From Prevotellaceae bacterium UBA4336 (GTDB lineage: Bacteria > Bacteroidota > Bacteroidia > Bacteroidales > Bacteroidaceae), in assembly GCA_002394305.1 (NCBI GenBank), contig DGTM01000071.1, forward strand, positions 8,601-53,256: a stretch of 44,656 nucleotides of DNA, in the 5' to 3' direction. Positions within the stretch are counted from its first letter, which is position 1. The number at the start of each line of letters is the position of its first letter. Of this stretch, positions 30,045 through 39,188 are shown piece by piece. A model generated the notes under the pieces. That model was not told the origin of the DNA. It did not search any database and saw only the letters and a program-made list of their open reading frames with translations. A program made the position numbers and the translations under genes.

Positions 30045-31243
30045 GACTCGTCTGGAAACTTCTTCGCCGGCACATCAGTCTGCCGCAGCTGGCAGGCTTC
30101 TTCTTTGCCAACCTCCTGGGCATGCTCATCGTGCTGCTCAGCCTGCAATTCTATCAGGACATAAAGCAAGTGTTCCTGGCCGAGGACGGCTTCATCCGCC
30201 CCGACTACCTTATCCTCAACAAGCGCGTCACAGCCCTCTCCTCCATCGGCCTGGCCTCCGACGGCACCTTCTCGCAAAAGGAAATCGACGAGCTCAGTTC
30301 GCAGCCCTTCGCGAAACGCGTAGGAGCCTTCACCGCCAGCCAGTACAAAGTGTCGTGCAGCATGGGCATCGGCGGCGTGGCACAATTCGGCACAGAGATG
30401 TTCTTCGAGAGCGTGCCCGATGCTTTCGTCGACGTCGACCTCGGGAAGTGGCACTTCAGCGAAGGCGACGAGGCAGTGCCCATCATCCTGCCCAAGACCT
30501 ATCTCGCCATCTATAACTTCGGCTTCGCAAAAAGTCAGAACCTGCCGAAGATATCGGAAGGCATCGCCCAAATGATGGAGCTGACCATCACGATGCGCGG
30601 TAACGGACGCAGCGAGTACATCAAGGGGCGCGTGACGGGCTTCAGTTCGCGCCTCAACACCATCCTCGTGCCCGAGAGCTTCATCCGCTGGAGCAACGCC
30701 CGCTATGCCCCCGATGCCGTCACCGCGCCCAACCGCATCATCCTGGAAGTGAGCAACCCTGCCGACGACGCCATCCTGGACTATATCAACCGGCACGGCT
30801 ACGAACAGGAGGAGGACAAGCTCGATGCCGGCCGCATGACCTTCTTCCTGCGCATCACGGCAGGCATCGTCATGGCCGTCGGACTGCTCATCAGTCTGCT
30901 CAGCTTCTACATCCTCATGCTCAGCATCTACCTGCTCGTCGAGAAGAATACGGAAAAGATGCGGACGCTCCTGCTCATCGGCTACAGCCCGAAGCGCGTG
31001 GCCTTGCCCTACCAGCTGCTCACCATCGGCATGAATGCAGCCGTGCTCGTGCTTGCCGTGGGCGCCCTCCTCGCCTGCCGCTCGCTATACATGAGACAGC
31101 TCTGGACCGTCTTCCCGAAGATGGACGGCGGAAGCATCCTGCCGGCACTCCTGCTCGGCCTCGCACTCTTCGTGGCCGTCAGCCTGGCAAATGCCGTCGT
31201 CATACGCGGACGCATCAACAAGATTTGGAACAACAAGAACTAA
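30041..31243 (+). CDS. FtsX/MacB-type ABC permease
   Basis: A 400-residue membrane protein with one N-terminal helix (residues about 19-40, LAGFFFANLLGMLIVLLSLQF), a periplasmic domain of about 215 residues, and three C-terminal helices (from ITAGIVMAVGLLISLLSFYILM onward). This 1+3 topology is that of MacB, LolC/E and FtsX. The segment LLIGYSPKRVALPYQLL is the cytoplasmic loop that contacts the ATPase. With the preceding ATPase and DUF4836-like protein it forms a tightly overlapping unit. Substrate or mechanical target is unknown. Confidence 0.85.
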   Translation: MRLVWKLLRRHISLPQLAGFFFANLLGMLIVLLSLQFYQDIKQVFLAEDGFIRPDYLILNKRVTALSSIGLASDGTFSQKEIDELSSQPFAKRVGAFTASQYKVSCSMGIGGVAQFGTEMFFESVPDAFVDVDLGKWHFSEGDEAVPIILPKTYLAIYNFGFAKSQNLPKISEGIAQMMELTITMRGNGRSEYIKGRVTGFSSRLNTILVPESFIRWSNARYAPDAVTAPNRIILEVSNPADDAILDYINRHGYEQEEDKLDAGRMTFFLRITAGIVMAVGLLISLLSFYILMLSIYLLVEKNTEKMRTLLLIGYSPKRVALPYQLLTIGMNAAVLVLAVGALLACRSLYMRQLWTVFPKMDGGSILPALLLGLALFVAVSLANAVVIRGRINKIWNNKN

Positions 31244-33544
31244 ATGGAAAAACTGAAGAAACTATACAGAGAAGCGACCGGCCTTGACGTCAGCGAGGTG
31301 GAAGCCATTCCGGGAGCCGGAAGCAACAGAAAGTACTATCGTCTGAAAGGTTCGGACGGCAGCACGCTCATCGGTGTCATCGGCACAAGTCGCGACGAGA
31401 ACCATGCCTTCTGCTACCTGGCCCGCCATTTCCACGGAGCAGGACTGCCCGTCCCGCAGGTCGTGGCAGAGGCCACCGACGGCCTTCGATACCTGCAGAC
31501 CGACCTCGGCAGCCAGTCGCTCTTCGATGCCCTGAAGGGTGGGCGAGAGGCAGGCGGCCGCTACAATGCCCACGAACGCGAACTGCTCCGCCGCACCGCC
31601 CGCGCCTTGCCTGCCATGCAGATTCTCGGAGCGCAGGGGCTCGACTTCAGTCAATGCTATCCGCAGGAAGCTCTCGACGAGACGAATGTCCTCTTCGACC
31701 TCAACTACTTCAAGTACTGCTTCCTGAAAGCCACTGGCCTCGACTTCCACGAGCTGAAGCTCGAAGCATCGTTCCAACTGATGGCCCGCGACATAGTGAG
31801 CATCCCCGGCGGGGCCTTCATGTATCGCGACTTTCAGGCACGCAACGTCATGCTCGACGCGCAGGGCAATCCCTATTTCATCGACTTCCAGGGAGGACGT
31901 CGCGGACCGGTACAGTACGACGTCGCCAGCTTCCTGTGGCAAGCTTCCGCACGATACCCGAAGAAGCTCCGCGAGGAACTCATCAAGGTCTACATCGACG
32001 GACTGAAGCAGTATCAGGAGGTCAATGAGAACCAATTCCGGCAGGGCCTGCAGCTTTGCGTCCTGTTCCGCCTGCTTCAAGTGCTCGGTGCTTACGGCTT
32101 CCGCGGCTACTTCGAACGCAAGAAGCATTTCCTGGAAAGCATTCCGCCCGCAATGGAAAGCCTCCGCGACCTGCTCAAAAGCGGTGGTTGCCCCTACCTG
32201 TACCTGGGCGAAGTGCTGACGGCACTTGTGGCAATGCCTCAATTTAAGCCCGAGCCCAGGCAAATCAAGCGTGCCGACGGCTTCAAGACGACACAGCTCA
32301 ATCCCTATCCCACACATCCGCAAGACGGACCGGCCACCTTCAGCCGCTACGATGCGCAGGGACCGCTCGTGGTTCGCGTCTTCAGTTTCTCCTATCGGAA
32401 AGGCATCCCCGAGGACACAAGCGGCAACGGCGGCGGCTACGTCTTCGACTGCCGAAGCACCCACAACCCGGGGCGATACGAACCCTACAAGCAGCTGACG
32501 GGACTCGACGAGCCTGTCATCCGCTTCCTCGAAGACGATGGCGAGATACTGACCTTCCTGGAGAGCGTCTACAAACTGGCCGACGCCCATGTCCGTCGCT
32601 ACATGCAGCGCGGCTTTACCAGCCTGATGTTCAGCTTCGGCTGTACAGGCGGCCAGCATCGCAGCGTCTACAGCGCTCAGCATCTTGCCGAACACATCCA
32701 CAGGAAGTTCGGCATCGAAGTGCACATCTGCCACAGGGAACAGGGCATCGAAAAGGTGCTGACGCCAGCTCGCGCAATGGTCTTTGCGGCCGGGCTCGGC
32801 ACAAGGCTGAAGCCCATCACCGACACCATGCCCAAGGCACTTGTCCCCGTCGGCGGGAAACCGCTGCTGGAACACTTGCTGCTGAAGCTGAAGGCTGCCG
32901 GGTTCAGCGATGTCGTCATCAACGTCCACCACTTTGCCGACATGATAGAGGACTGGTGCCAACAGCATCCCATGCAGATGCGCATCATGTTCAGCGACGA
33001 ACGCCAGCAGCTCCTCGAGACGGGCGGCGGCATCAAGCATGCAGCCCCCCTGCTTCGCGATGCCGAAGACGGATTCCTCATCCACAATGTCGACATCCTG
33101 AGCAACGTCGACCTGCGAGCCTTTGCCGAAGTCGGCAGGTCGCCCTCACCCTTAGAGAAAGACGGCACAAGGCTCCGGGCAGCCACTTTGCTCGTCAGCG
33201 AACGAGACACACAGCGTTATTTGCTCTTCGACGACGACATGCGCCTCATGGGCTGGACAAACGTTGCAACAGGTGAGGTCAGGAGCCCGTACCCAAACCT
33301 CGATGTGCAGCGCTATAAGAAGCTTGCCTTTGCTGGCGTACACTACATGAATCCCAGCTTGTTCCGCTACTTCAAGGACTTCCCCGAGAAGTTCAGCATC
33401 ATCGACTTCTACCTGAAAGTTTGCGACAAGGAACCCATCTACGGATACATCCAGCCAGGCCTCCGCCTCCTGGACGTCGGCAAGCTCGACACGCTGGCCG
33501 CAGCCGAGGCTTTCCTGCAGACTTCACCCGTGCGTCATAACTAA
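31244..33544 (+). CDS. fusion of sugar kinase (AmgK-like), RapZ C-terminal and MurU-like nucleotidyltransferase domains
   Basis: A 766-residue three-domain protein. Residues about 15-330 are an aminoglycoside-phosphotransferase-type kinase with AGSNRKYYR, MYRDFQARNVML and YFIDFQGGRRGPVQYDVASF, as in AmgK, which phosphorylates MurNAc or GlcNAc at C1. Residues about 365-505 are the RapZ C-terminal domain (FSFSYRKGIPED, FDCRSTHNPGRY, SFGCTGGQHRSVY); in E. coli it binds glucosamine-6-phosphate. Residues about 510-755 are a nucleotidyltransferase (MVFAAGLGTRLKPITDT and KALVPVGGKPLLEHLL), as in MurU, which makes UDP-MurNAc. The join TPARAMVFAAG looks like a MurU start codon absorbed into the frame. 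Residues about 633-643 (SPSPLEKDGTRLR) may be a repeat insert. The ATG directly follows the permease stop (TAAATG). Domains are confident; substrates are inferred. Confidence 0.88.
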   Translation: MEKLKKLYREATGLDVSEVEAIPGAGSNRKYYRLKGSDGSTLIGVIGTSRDENHAFCYLARHFHGAGLPVPQVVAEATDGLRYLQTDLGSQSLFDALKGGREAGGRYNAHERELLRRTARALPAMQILGAQGLDFSQCYPQEALDETNVLFDLNYFKYCFLKATGLDFHELKLEASFQLMARDIVSIPGGAFMYRDFQARNVMLDAQGNPYFIDFQGGRRGPVQYDVASFLWQASARYPKKLREELIKVYIDGLKQYQEVNENQFRQGLQLCVLFRLLQVLGAYGFRGYFERKKHFLESIPPAMESLRDLLKSGGCPYLYLGEVLTALVAMPQFKPEPRQIKRADGFKTTQLNPYPTHPQDGPATFSRYDAQGPLVVRVFSFSYRKGIPEDTSGNGGGYVFDCRSTHNPGRYEPYKQLTGLDEPVIRFLEDDGEILTFLESVYKLADAHVRRYMQRGFTSLMFSFGCTGGQHRSVYSAQHLAEHIHRKFGIEVHICHREQGIEKVLTPARAMVFAAGLGTRLKPITDTMPKALVPVGGKPLLEHLLLKLKAAGFSDVVINVHHFADMIEDWCQQHPMQMRIMFSDERQQLLETGGGIKHAAPLLRDAEDGFLIHNVDILSNVDLRAFAEVGRSPSPLEKDGTRLRAATLLVSERDTQRYLLFDDDMRLMGWTNVATGEVRSPYPNLDVQRYKKLAFAGVHYMNPSLFRYFKDFPEKFSIIDFYLKVCDKEPIYGYIQPGLRLLDVGKLDTLAAAEAFLQTSPVRHN
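33141..33166 (+). repeat. possible degenerate GC-rich insert in the fusion gene
   Basis: CGCCCTCACCCTTAGAGAAA codes for PSPLEK, which resembles the translated CCCTCCC/GGGAGGG elements (PSLQG, SPLKG) and lengthens a loop of the nucleotidyltransferase domain. It is degenerate, so the assignment is weak. Confidence 0.4.
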
Positions 33545-33568
33545 AAACTAAACTAAACAATAGCTACC

Positions 33569-36500
33569 ATGAAACTAACAACTACTATCAAGTCTCTGCT
33601 CTCTGTCCTGCTCGCATGCTTCGTCGTGTCGGCAGCAGCCCAGAGCAATTACGCCCAGGTACTTGCCAGTGCCGAATGGAATTGGCAGACCCTCGACGGA
33701 GTGACCTATGGCAAGGCAAGCTTCGCCGACCTCTACGGCTCTGCCCAGGTGGTATCGATTGCCAAGTATTCGATAAAGTCGATGAGCACCAGCCTTTTCG
33801 ACAAAGAACGCTCCTCGCAAGGAACAAACGGCCTGGCTGCGGAGGCCGGAGCTTCTGTTGCCATCAACGGCAGCTACTTCAACATGAGTTCCTCCACCTC
33901 CACCACAGCGATATGGGTGGACGGCAAGGAAGTTACGACCACAGCCCCAGAGGAATTTGCACGATGCAACGGGGCACTCTGCTTCAAGGACGGCGACATC
34001 ATCATCGAGCCTTGCACATCTTCGACACCAGCTTCCACGCTTGCAGCTTGGGGCAAGGAGTACGATGCCTTCGTAGTGGCCGGACCTATCATCCGACGAA
34101 ATGGCAAGAGCATTGATGCCAACATAGGCGGAGAAGGCTTCTACGGTCCGCATCCGCGAACGATGGTCGGGAAGACGGCCGACGGAACGATGTACATGGT
34201 TGTGATGGAAGGGCGCCTGAACGGAGCAACAGGCTTCTCGACAAGCAATATGGTTTCCCTGGCCGAGGACCTCGGAATGACGGATGCCATCAACCTCGAT
34301 GGCGGCGGTTCGTCTACGCTTTGGGTGTCTGGCACGGGTGTCGTCAACAGGCTTGCAGGCGGCTCGGTGCGCATCGTGCCGAACATCATCATAGCCCAAC
34401 CACGATACCACGAGCACAACTACGTCAACGGGTTCTGCACTTGCAAAGCTGCTCCCTACGAGCCAGCACGTCTGAACAGCGAAGGCTACTATGAGATAGA
34501 CAACGGCGGCAAGCTCTTCTGGTTGGCTTTCATGGTGAACAACGGCAACGGCAATATAAATGCAAGACTCACGGCCGATGTCGACCTGGAGAGCCGTTCC
34601 TGGACCCCAATGGGAAACGGCACATATAGGCACAGTGGCGAGTTCGACGGACAGGGACATAGCATCAGGAACCTCATGGTAAAGACCGATGCGTCGACCG
34701 GCTATTCCTCCTTCATCGGCTACCATAGCGGCACGAAAGACGTGCACGACTTCCGGATTTCAGGCACGGTGACGGCCTACGGAACTACCTACGACCACTT
34801 TGCTTCCGGCGTGGTGGCTTCATCCAATGGCGCCCATAAGATAGAGGATGTATGGTGCTCGGTGGACGTCATCAATCCGAACACATCGCAGGTGTCGCTT
34901 CGCATGGCTGGTGTCGTGGTAAGAGCCGAAGGCAGCACCATCAATCGCTGTGTCTACGACGGCACGATAAAGGGAGCTGCCACGAATCTGCAAGTGGCAG
35001 GCATCCTTGGCTGGCCCGATGCCAACAATACGACGGTGAGCAACTGCCTCTTTGCCGGTTCGCTTGCTTCGACAGGTATTGGTTCCGGAAGCGCCTATCT
35101 TGGCGGCATCGTCGGCTTCAACAGCAGCGCACGGACAGGTGTCCGCATAGCGGGAAACCTGAGTATCGGCAGCATATCGAGTCCGAAGAGTGCCACTCGT
35201 AGCGGCGCTTTGGTGGGCAACAATACAGCAGATGTAGCAACCTTCGAAGGCAACTATGTGCTCGAAGGGCTTCCCGTGACCGGCAGCGCTACCGTCTCCA
35301 GCAGAGTGCCGCCCTTCGTGGCCGTGACAGCCGGTCAGCTCACCGACGGCACCTTGCCTTCCAAGCTGGGTGCAGACAATTGGTCGCAGGGCACATCGAG
35401 TCCTGTACCTCACGACAACAACGAGCCGGCCGGCGAGGACGACATGACGGTGGGCGGCATAAAATATGTGATTACGGGCACCAATACCGTCGCTGTGACT
35501 TATCCCAACGAGACGCAGCCATCGTCGACAAACAAGTGCACCTATAGCGGCGAAGTGACCATCCCGACTTCCGTGACGATAAAAAACAAGGTCTATAAGG
35601 TGACGTCCATCGGCGACTATGCCTTCCATTTTGCCGACATCACGGCCCTCAACCTCCCCGAAGGTATAACGAAGCTCGGCTACAAGTCTATCTATCAGAC
35701 TCAGCTCACCGAGATTTCCGTTCCCAATTCTGTGACGCTGATGGACTACGAGGCTCTCGGCTACAATAAGGTGCTGCAGAAGATAACCTTCGGCGAGAAC
35801 ATTGCTGCCAATACTTGGGGCGACAAACTCTGCATCTATGGCGGCAAGAAGTACGAGGTGTACATGAACTGCGATGCTGTGCCCAAACTGCGCTCCTATA
35901 CTTTCGACTTCACCGGCGCCAACGTGCATGTCCGGCCGTCGATGTACCAGGCTTTCCTCAGCGATGCAGCGTGGAGCAGCTACGACATCATCGGCGACCT
36001 CTGGCAGGAATACAGCTACGAGGATTTGCAGAAGGTGCTCAGCGACTATGCTCCGAAGCTTCCCACAGGCGATGCCGTCGGCACAGATCCCGGTTGCTAT
36101 TCTCCGAGCACTGTCAAAGCCTTCAGCGAAGCCCTTGCCTGGGCTCAAGCACTCGACGAAGGGGCAAGCCTCGAACAACTCAACAAAGCCATCAACGGCA
36201 TTATGATTGCCTACGATGCCCTTTATTGCTATCCTTTGAACGAAGGCTACTACTGCATTGAGAATGTAGCCTTCCCCGGTCAGCTGCTCATGGGAGACCC
36301 CGCTAATGCCAGCAGGATAGGACTGAAGAGCATGGCTCTCGACGAGGTGAAGACATTGCCATACTTCAAGCTGACACGCAGAAACGGCGGTTGGCTCATG
36401 CAATGTGCCGATAATGGCATGTACGTAGGCACGGTGGTTGGCAGCAACAGCAGCGGCAGACCTATTTCGCTGACAGAGGATGCCCGCTACGAGCAGACGA

Positions 36501-37855
36501 TAACATCGGTGGGCGGCGGACGCTTCAAGATACAAGGCCCCAACACCTATCCCTATGTTTACACGGGTAGTCGTGTTGCCGTGTACAACTATCCTGCAGG
36601 CGGTAACATGGAGGTCCGACAGATGTGGCGCATGCATCCGGCAGCGTCGAGCCAGTTCCGAATGGAGTACAATCTGGAGAACCCTCGTGTGCAGGGCTTC
36701 CTGCATGACTTCGAGTATGCCGACGGGGATGCAAGTCGCATAAGCACTTATAATGTGAATCCGCCGCAGCGCCTCGACTGGCCGCAGCCGGCAACGGTCT
36801 TCTGGAAGCAGGACACTACGGCCCAGGCACAACTTGTAACGTGGAGCGAGCATTCAGACTTCTCCGATGCCACGACCGTCACCGTGCCTGCCGATGCTGC
36901 TTCCCTGGAGATATACAACCTCATCCCCGGTCGTACCTATTATTGCAAGGTGGAAGCCACTTCGTCCGCTCCCGAAGACAACCAGTGGACTAAGCCCATT
37001 ACCAGTTTCTACTTCTGTACGATAGGCCAGATGCGTCACCTCAAAGTCAGCGGAACAGCTAACGTACGCGACCTCGGCGGCTGGACCACGCTGGGTGGTC
37101 ACCACGTCAGGTACGGCAAGATATTCCGTGGAGGCGAATTGAACGGCGGACACAATCTTGAGCCTGAGGGCATCGCGGCCATGCGCCGGGCAGGCATCAA
37201 GGCAGAGCTTGACCTGCGAGGCGACAGCGAAGCGAAGAGTATAACAGCTTCGGCGCTCGGCAAAGACGTCACATACAAGCGCACTCCGCTGGGACAGACT
37301 GCCAGCCACATGAACGGACTGAACAATTCAAAAGAGACCTACAAGGCAGCCCTGCAGTTCGTGCTGACATGCGTGAAGACGGACAAACCCGTCTACTTCC
37401 ATTGTGCCATCGGACGCGACCGTACAGGCACACTCGCCTTCCTCATCGAAGGCGTGCTGGGCATGAGCAAGAGCGACATATACAAAGACTACGAGCTGAC
37501 CAACTTCTCTTACTGGGGCACCCCGTGCAGCAAGGGACAGCTCGACGATATGTTTGCCATGATAGAAGCTCAGGACGGCGAGACGTTGGAGCAGAAGTTC
37601 CGCACTTATCTGAAGTCTGACTTCGGCATTACGGACAAAGCCATCGACGAGTTCCGCGAGAAGATGCTCAGCACCGATGAAGAAGACGGCCTCTCCGAAC
37701 TCCACGGAAACGGAGATGCCTATTTGCAGAAGCCCAATACCCAATCCATTTACACCGTTTCCGGCCAAAAGATGAATGCTCAAAGGGTAAACGGGAAGTG
37801 GGCATTGCCCCGGGGACTCTACATCTCGGGCGGAAAGAAGATAGTAAAAAATTAA
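33569..37855 (+). CDS. large secreted phosphodiester glycosidase / tyrosine-phosphatase-like protein
   Basis: A 1428-residue secreted protein with signal peptide MKLTTTIKSLLSVLLACFVVSAAAQ. Domains in order: NAGPA-type phosphodiester glycosidase (residues about 40-285; SVAINGSYFNM, HPRTMVGKTADGTMYMVVMEGR, AINLDGGGSSTLW); a GLUG-like beta-solenoid (about 300-590; FDGQGHSIRNLMV); a BspA-type leucine-rich segment (about 625-760; SIGDYAFHFADITALNLPEG); a helical segment and a beta domain; an FN3-like domain (about 1075-1150); a PTP-type phosphatase (about 1155-1370) with VRDLGGW, FRGGEL and HCAIGRDRTG (Cys1279, Arg1285, the CX5R site); and a C-terminal SIYTVSGQKM...LPRGLYISGGKKIVKN tail like a T9SS sorting signal. 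It probably acts at the cell surface on a phosphoglycan or phospholipid head group. It starts 24 bp after the fusion gene. Confidence 0.85.
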   Translation: MKLTTTIKSLLSVLLACFVVSAAAQSNYAQVLASAEWNWQTLDGVTYGKASFADLYGSAQVVSIAKYSIKSMSTSLFDKERSSQGTNGLAAEAGASVAINGSYFNMSSSTSTTAIWVDGKEVTTTAPEEFARCNGALCFKDGDIIIEPCTSSTPASTLAAWGKEYDAFVVAGPIIRRNGKSIDANIGGEGFYGPHPRTMVGKTADGTMYMVVMEGRLNGATGFSTSNMVSLAEDLGMTDAINLDGGGSSTLWVSGTGVVNRLAGGSVRIVPNIIIAQPRYHEHNYVNGFCTCKAAPYEPARLNSEGYYEIDNGGKLFWLAFMVNNGNGNINARLTADVDLESRSWTPMGNGTYRHSGEFDGQGHSIRNLMVKTDASTGYSSFIGYHSGTKDVHDFRISGTVTAYGTTYDHFASGVVASSNGAHKIEDVWCSVDVINPNTSQVSLRMAGVVVRAEGSTINRCVYDGTIKGAATNLQVAGILGWPDANNTTVSNCLFAGSLASTGIGSGSAYLGGIVGFNSSARTGVRIAGNLSIGSISSPKSATRSGALVGNNTADVATFEGNYVLEGLPVTGSATVSSRVPPFVAVTAGQLTDGTLPSKLGADNWSQGTSSPVPHDNNEPAGEDDMTVGGIKYVITGTNTVAVTYPNETQPSSTNKCTYSGEVTIPTSVTIKNKVYKVTSIGDYAFHFADITALNLPEGITKLGYKSIYQTQLTEISVPNSVTLMDYEALGYNKVLQKITFGENIAANTWGDKLCIYGGKKYEVYMNCDAVPKLRSYTFDFTGANVHVRPSMYQAFLSDAAWSSYDIIGDLWQEYSYEDLQKVLSDYAPKLPTGDAVGTDPGCYSPSTVKAFSEALAWAQALDEGASLEQLNKAINGIMIAYDALYCYPLNEGYYCIENVAFPGQLLMGDPANASRIGLKSMALDEVKTLPYFKLTRRNGGWLMQCADNGMYVGTVVGSNSSGRPISLTEDARYEQTITSVGGGRFKIQGPNTYPYVYTGSRVAVYNYPAGGNMEVRQMWRMHPAASSQFRMEYNLENPRVQGFLHDFEYADGDASRISTYNVNPPQRLDWPQPATVFWKQDTTAQAQLVTWSEHSDFSDATTVTVPADAASLEIYNLIPGRTYYCKVEATSSAPEDNQWTKPITSFYFCTIGQMRHLKVSGTANVRDLGGWTTLGGHHVRYGKIFRGGELNGGHNLEPEGIAAMRRAGIKAELDLRGDSEAKSITASALGKDVTYKRTPLGQTASHMNGLNNSKETYKAALQFVLTCVKTDKPVYFHCAIGRDRTGTLAFLIEGVLGMSKSDIYKDYELTNFSYWGTPCSKGQLDDMFAMIEAQDGETLEQKFRTYLKSDFGITDKAIDEFREKMLSTDEEDGLSELHGNGDAYLQKPNTQSIYTVSGQKMNAQRVNGKWALPRGLYISGGKKIVKN

Positions 37856-37866
37856 AAGAGAACACT

Positions 37867-37922
37867 CTAACTTCTAACTACTAACCTCTAACCGCTATAA
37901 GAACTATGAACTATGAACTAAG
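37867..37922 (+). repeat. CTAACT/AACTATGAACTA repeat supplying a start codon
   Basis: CTAACTTCTAACTACTAACC words lead into AACTATGAACTATGAACTA. The second ATGAACTATGAACTA gives the start and first residues (MNYEL) of the serine hydrolase; the same words start the MBOAT gene at 17531. Confidence 0.8.
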
Positions 37923-39171
37923 GAAACTCCTTTCCCTGCTTGTCCTCTCGCTTGTGTCGTTTCTTGCTCAAGCCCAATCGCTGAAACAAGTACGCCCCGA
38001 GCAGGTTGGCATGGATTCGCACAGGCTGCTTAAAGCCGATTCCATCATAGAGGATGCCATCAGACAGGGCGACATCCCGGGTGCTGTGCTTGCCGTGGTT
38101 CGTCACGACAGGCTGGCCTATCTGAAAGCCTATGGCAACAAGCAAGTATGGCCCGAGGTACGCCCCATGACGACGAACACCATCTTCGACATGGCATCGT
38201 GCAGCAAGGCAATGTCCACAGCTCTCTGCGCACTCATCCTCTGCGAGGAAGGCAAGTTCCGGATGCTCGATGCTGTGGACCGCTACGTGCCAGGCTTCGA
38301 GAACTGGACGGATGCGTCGGGCGGGAAGACCACCATCCGCATACATCACCTCATGACGCACACCTCTGGTCTGCCAGCCTACTATTCTCCCGCCGCCGAT
38401 GCTGTGCCCAATCCGGATGCTGCCATCGAACATATCTCGCACATGAAGCGTGCGTTCGAGCCTGGTACAGGCTTCCGCTATAGCTGTCTGAATTTTATCA
38501 CCTTGCAACGCATCATCGAGAAGACCAGCGGTATGTCCCTGCGCGACTTCTCCCGCAGCCGTATCTTTGCCCCGCTGGGCATGAATCATACTGACTACAT
38601 TCCCTGCGCCCCCGATGCCCAGGGCGTTTGGCACAACACAGACCAACCTTGCTGGGCTACCCTTATGCCGGGAGGAGAGGACTGGCGTAGCATCGTGGCT
38701 CCCACCACGCGTCAGACTGCCGACAGTGTGCTCTGCGGCATGGTGCACGACCCCTTGGCACGTATCATGAACGGGGGCATCAGCGGCAACGCCGGACTCT
38801 TCAGTTCGGCCGAGGACATCGCTATCCTCTGTGCTATGCTTCAGAACGACGGCACTTGGCATGGGAAACGCATCATGAGCAAGCAAGCCGCTCGTCTGCT
38901 GCGCACTGTGCCACGCTTTGCAGAACCTTTCGGACGCACCTACGGTTGGGACTGCTATAGCGCCTATGCCTCGGCTAGCGGAGACCTTTTCTCCCCGCAC
39001 ACCTATTGTCATACAGGCTTCACAGGAACCGGCATCGTCATTGATCCAGAGCTGGATTGCAGCGTCATCCTGCTCACGAATTCCGTTCATCCCGATGAAG
39101 GCGGCTCCACTGTCCGCCTGCGTTCGGTGGTAAGCAACGCCGTGGCTGCCAGCATTGTAGATAGATACTAA
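37906..39171 (+). CDS. secreted serine hydrolase, class C beta-lactamase/DD-peptidase fold
   Basis: A 421-residue protein with a signal peptide (RKLLSLLVLSLVSFLAQAQ after the repeat-derived MNYEL). The active-site Ser and Lys are in MASCSKAMST (SxxK), the second motif is in RYSCLNFITL (Tyr and Asn, in the unusual spacing YSCLN), and the third is HTGFTGTG (HTG in place of KTG). Other family blocks are HHLMTHTSGLPAYY and GISGNAGLFSSAEDIA. Related enzymes act on peptidoglycan peptides or esters; a true beta-lactamase role is not implied. The natural start may have been the residue before RKLL, with the repeat extending the frame by four residues. It lies 50 bp after the giant secreted gene and 17 bp before the binding-protein gene. 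Confidence 0.85.
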   Translation: MNYELRKLLSLLVLSLVSFLAQAQSLKQVRPEQVGMDSHRLLKADSIIEDAIRQGDIPGAVLAVVRHDRLAYLKAYGNKQVWPEVRPMTTNTIFDMASCSKAMSTALCALILCEEGKFRMLDAVDRYVPGFENWTDASGGKTTIRIHHLMTHTSGLPAYYSPAADAVPNPDAAIEHISHMKRAFEPGTGFRYSCLNFITLQRIIEKTSGMSLRDFSRSRIFAPLGMNHTDYIPCAPDAQGVWHNTDQPCWATLMPGGEDWRSIVAPTTRQTADSVLCGMVHDPLARIMNGGISGNAGLFSSAEDIAILCAMLQNDGTWHGKRIMSKQAARLLRTVPRFAEPFGRTYGWDCYSAYASASGDLFSPHTYCHTGFTGTGIVIDPELDCSVILLTNSVHPDEGGSTVRLRSVVSNAVAASIVDRY

Positions 39172-39188
39172 ATAAAGACAAGTCTGAT

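Noticed and set aside
37906..39171. Acquired beta-lactamase resistance gene
   Set aside because: The third motif is HTG and the second is YSCLN; the protein fits the broad serine hydrolase group, and nothing around it suggests a resistance cassette.
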